DNA of 7,128 bases, from positions 1 through 7,128 of the forward strand of contig URXE01000080.1 of NCBI GenBank assembly GCA_900551815.1, read 5' to 3'. The notes below the pieces were generated by a model that made no database searches, was not told the DNA's origin, and saw only the letters and a program-made list of their open reading frames with translations. Position numbers and translations under genes: made by a program. This document shows, piece after piece, positions 5,731 to 7,128 of this stretch. Numbering within the stretch: position 1 is the stretch's first letter; every line of letters begins with the position of its first letter. Origin of the DNA: an uncultured Collinsella sp. Lineage in GTDB: Bacteria > Actinomycetota > Coriobacteriia > Coriobacteriales > Coriobacteriaceae.

Positions 5731-6753
5731 CTACACCGTGAGGAACATCATCACGATGATCATGGCAAAGCCGATAAGGTCGGTCGGCAAAAACACCGTG
5801 CCCAGCATAACGGCACTCGTGATGGTCGCCGAGACCGGCTCCACGGTTCCGATCAAGCTCGCACGCACCGAGCCGATGTCCTTGACGCCCTGCATATAGA
5901 GCATGTACGCCAAAAACGAGCCCACGACCACAAACACCGCGAGCGCCTCGACGCCGGCGGCATCGAGCGCCGGCATATGGGCCCAAGGCTGCACGATGGT
6001 GCAGGTGATGATACCAGCCGTGAGCATGGCTGAACCCGTGACGATGGGACTGCCGTATTCGGGCAGGATCTTGGCGGGGATCACCGCCATGCAGGTGGCG
6101 CTCACCGCACACATAAGGCCCGCGACCAGGCCGAGCGGCGAGATGCTCAGGCTGGTGGGGTCACCGCCGGTGGCGATCAAAAACGTACCGCCCAGAGCCA
6201 AGCCAATGCCGATAACCTCGCGCGTGCGCGGCCTGCGGCGGTCGATAACGCAGGTGTATCCCATAACGATGACCAGCTGCAGGCACTGAAGCACCGTCGC
6301 GGTTCCGGCATTGGTCAGACGCACGGCCGAAAGATAGCAGAACTGGTTGAACAGCAGGCCAAAAGCGGTAAAAAGCAGCAGTTGCCTACGGTCGGCAGGC
6401 GTGGTCCAGAGCTTGACCAGACGCTCGCGATCGCGCGTGACCACCACGGCCATAAAGAGCAGGCCGGCGAGAATCTGGCGCACACTCATAAGCCACAGGG
6501 TATCAACGTGATAGGTATCGAACAGAAAGCTCGCGCTGGTGCCCGAAAAACCCCAAAACGAACCGCCCACCAGCGTGGCCAGAACGCCCGTAATCATCTT
6601 GTGCGTCGAGGCACTGTTCAGACGGTCGCGCCATGCACGGCGGGTGCTGCGGCTGAGCTCGTCGGTGCCCTCGGGCACATCAATGTTCGATATATCGGTC
6701 ATCGGCACCGAAGCCCCCGCGCCTTCGACCTGCTCGACACACTCTTTGCTCAT
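5731..6753 (-). CDS. EamA/DMT-family membrane transporter
   Basis: Predicted inner-membrane permease of the drug/metabolite transporter superfamily. The substrate is unknown; family members export amino acids, metabolites or drugs. The product has 340 residues with two EamA repeats (about 54-198 and 206-339). Ten hydrophobic segments lie near 54-76, 84-104, 124-143, 149-169, 178-195, 206-224, 236-257, 268-287, 295-315 and 321-339. GTVEPVSATITSAVMLGTVF at 302-321 is the typical EPv...lG block of the last helices. The first ~50 residues are polar and acidic, then basic just before helix 1, fitting a cytoplasmic tail longer than usual. ATG 6753 is chosen because GGGGGAG lies four bases upstream; the frame is open to 6960 but that extension is Cys/Arg-rich with no family match and no good ribosome site. 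M18 is an alternative start. Upstream of glmM on the same strand, with no obvious functional link. Confidence 0.9.
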   Translation of the reverse strand: MSKECVEQVEGAGASVPMTDISNIDVPEGTDELSRSTRRAWRDRLNSASTHKMITGVLATLVGGSFWGFSGTSASFLFDTYHVDTLWLMSVRQILAGLLFMAVVVTRDRERLVKLWTTPADRRQLLLFTAFGLLFNQFCYLSAVRLTNAGTATVLQCLQLVIVMGYTCVIDRRRPRTREVIGIGLALGGTFLIATGGDPTSLSISPLGLVAGLMCAVSATCMAVIPAKILPEYGSPIVTGSAMLTAGIITCTIVQPWAHMPALDAAGVEALAVFVVVGSFLAYMLYMQGVKDIGSVRASLIGTVEPVSATITSAVMLGTVFLPTDLIGFAMIIVMMFLTV

Positions 6754-6968
6754 TCCACTCCCCCGAAACAGCCTGGAAACAATTCGGCTTACCTTACCAC
6801 GGCGAAGGCACCAGCTGGAGGCTTGTCCGCTTATCGGTAGGACAATTCCGCAGGCGTCTTTCCGTAGCCCGATACCGCAATGGCCTTGCATTATGCGACA
6901 GCCAAATCGCGGCAGCAGGCTCTTTTGAAATGGATATGACAAAGCCCCCGAATTCCACAATGTAAGCG
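6754..6968. other. Intergenic region upstream of the transporter gene
   Basis: This stretch separates the leftward transporter from the rightward tRNA-Val gene. It holds no credible gene. One inverted repeat is visible: TTGTCC (6823-6828) and GGACAA (6840-6845), 6-bp arms around 11 nt, about 70-90 nt upstream of the transporter start. It might be an operator or chance. A CATAAT on the - strand is -10-like but lacks a matching -35, so no promoter is assigned for the transporter. Confidence 0.35.
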
Positions 6969-7013
6969 ATTTTTAAAAATGTTCTTGCCACCGAGTTCAG
7001 GCTCCGTTATATT
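6969..7013 (+). promoter_or_regulatory. Promoter of tRNA-Val with AT-rich upstream palindrome
   Basis: TTGCCA (6985-6990) and TATATT (7008-7013) are separated by exactly 17 bp, a good sigma-70/SigA-type promoter. The expected transcription start is near 7020, about 23 nt before the mature tRNA. ATTTTTAAAAAT (6969-6980), a perfect 12-bp palindrome, lies four bases upstream of the -35, where an UP element would sit. Bases after the -10 (CCCTTGCGCGC) are GC-rich, as in stable-RNA promoters subject to stringent control; that last point is an inference. Confidence 0.78.
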
Positions 7014-7042
7014 ATCCCTTGCGCGCTTGCGCACCCTTGATC

Positions 7043-7117
7043 GGGCGTTTAGCTCAGGGGGAGAGCGCTTCCCTGACACGGAAGAGGTCAGAAGTTCAAA
7101 TCTTCTAACGCCCACCA
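7043..7117 (+). tRNA. tRNA-Val (anticodon GAC)
   Basis: A complete cloverleaf of 75 nt including an encoded CCA. The acceptor stem is GGGCGTT (7043-7049) with AACGCCC (7107-7113), discriminator A7114 and CCA 7115-7117. The D stem GCTC/GAGC encloses AGGGGGA. The anticodon stem CTTCC (7068-7072)/GGAAG (7080-7084) holds the loop CTGACAC with anticodon GAC at 7075-7077, reading GUC and GUU valine codons. The T stem is AGAAG/CTTCT with loop TTCAAAT. All stems are fully paired. The gene is read rightward from the promoter at 6985-7013. No terminator or second tRNA is seen before the window ends. Confidence 0.97.
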
Positions 7118-7128
7118 AATGTTCGCAG

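Noticed and set aside
5321..6112. Leftward frame spanning the glmM start and the transporter end
   Set aside because: It overlaps two well-supported genes in another frame and shows no family motif.
6754..6960. 69-residue N-terminal extension of the transporter
   Set aside because: Cys/Arg-rich, not membrane-like, no ribosome site at 6960; ATG 6753 has a strong GGGGGAG just upstream.
6794..6991. Small leftward frame upstream of the transporter
   Set aside because: It would start inside the -35 region of the tRNA promoter, lacks a ribosome-binding site and has no recognisable content.
6891..7118. Leftward 75-codon frame over the tRNA gene
   Set aside because: Its beginning (MVGVRRFELLTSS) is the well-known spurious peptide produced by translating a tRNA gene in antisense.

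Overview
The window reads as chromosomal housekeeping sequence from a GC-rich actinobacterium, most likely of class Coriobacteriia (Collinsella-like). That placement is an inference from base composition, protein style and a T-box-controlled pheST operon; no database was consulted. No defence system, prophage, integron, CRISPR array or complete insertion sequence was found, and every protein gene belongs to a well-known family.

Layout. Positions 1-2366 hold a leftward phenylalanyl-tRNA synthetase operon. It starts with a T-box leader with a Phe (UUC) specifier and an intrinsic terminator (2366 down to 2081), followed by pheS (1994-918) and the first 251 codons of pheT (755 to the window edge). 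The pheS-pheT gap holds a 107-nt stem-loop that begins in the pheS stop codon. Divergently, a rightward gene (2499-4073) encodes an M32 (Taq-type) zinc carboxypeptidase and ends at a strong 18-bp terminator. It converges on a leftward pair: glmM (5649-4318, phosphoglucosamine mutase, cell-wall precursor synthesis), preceded by an EamA/DMT-family ten-helix transporter (6753-5731). The convergent gap (4074-4317) holds the terminator, a 122-nt palindromic REP/BIME-like repeat, and a second hairpin touching the glmM stop codon. At the right edge, a tRNA-Val(GAC) gene (7043-7117) is read rightward from a good sigma-70-type promoter with an AT-rich palindrome just upstream.

How it works together. 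PheS and PheT form the synthetase that charges tRNA-Phe. The T-box senses uncharged tRNA-Phe and opens the operon when charging falls. GlmM supplies glucosamine-1-phosphate for UDP-GlcNAc. The carboxypeptidase probably works in cytoplasmic peptide turnover. The genes are otherwise functionally unrelated neighbours.

The least explained parts are the two long stem-loops (815-921 and 4139-4260). Both are colinear, gap-free inverted repeats whose imperfect pairs are mostly G-U wobbles when read on the + strand. This suggests that the + strand copy is the one that folds, as RNA or as single-stranded DNA.
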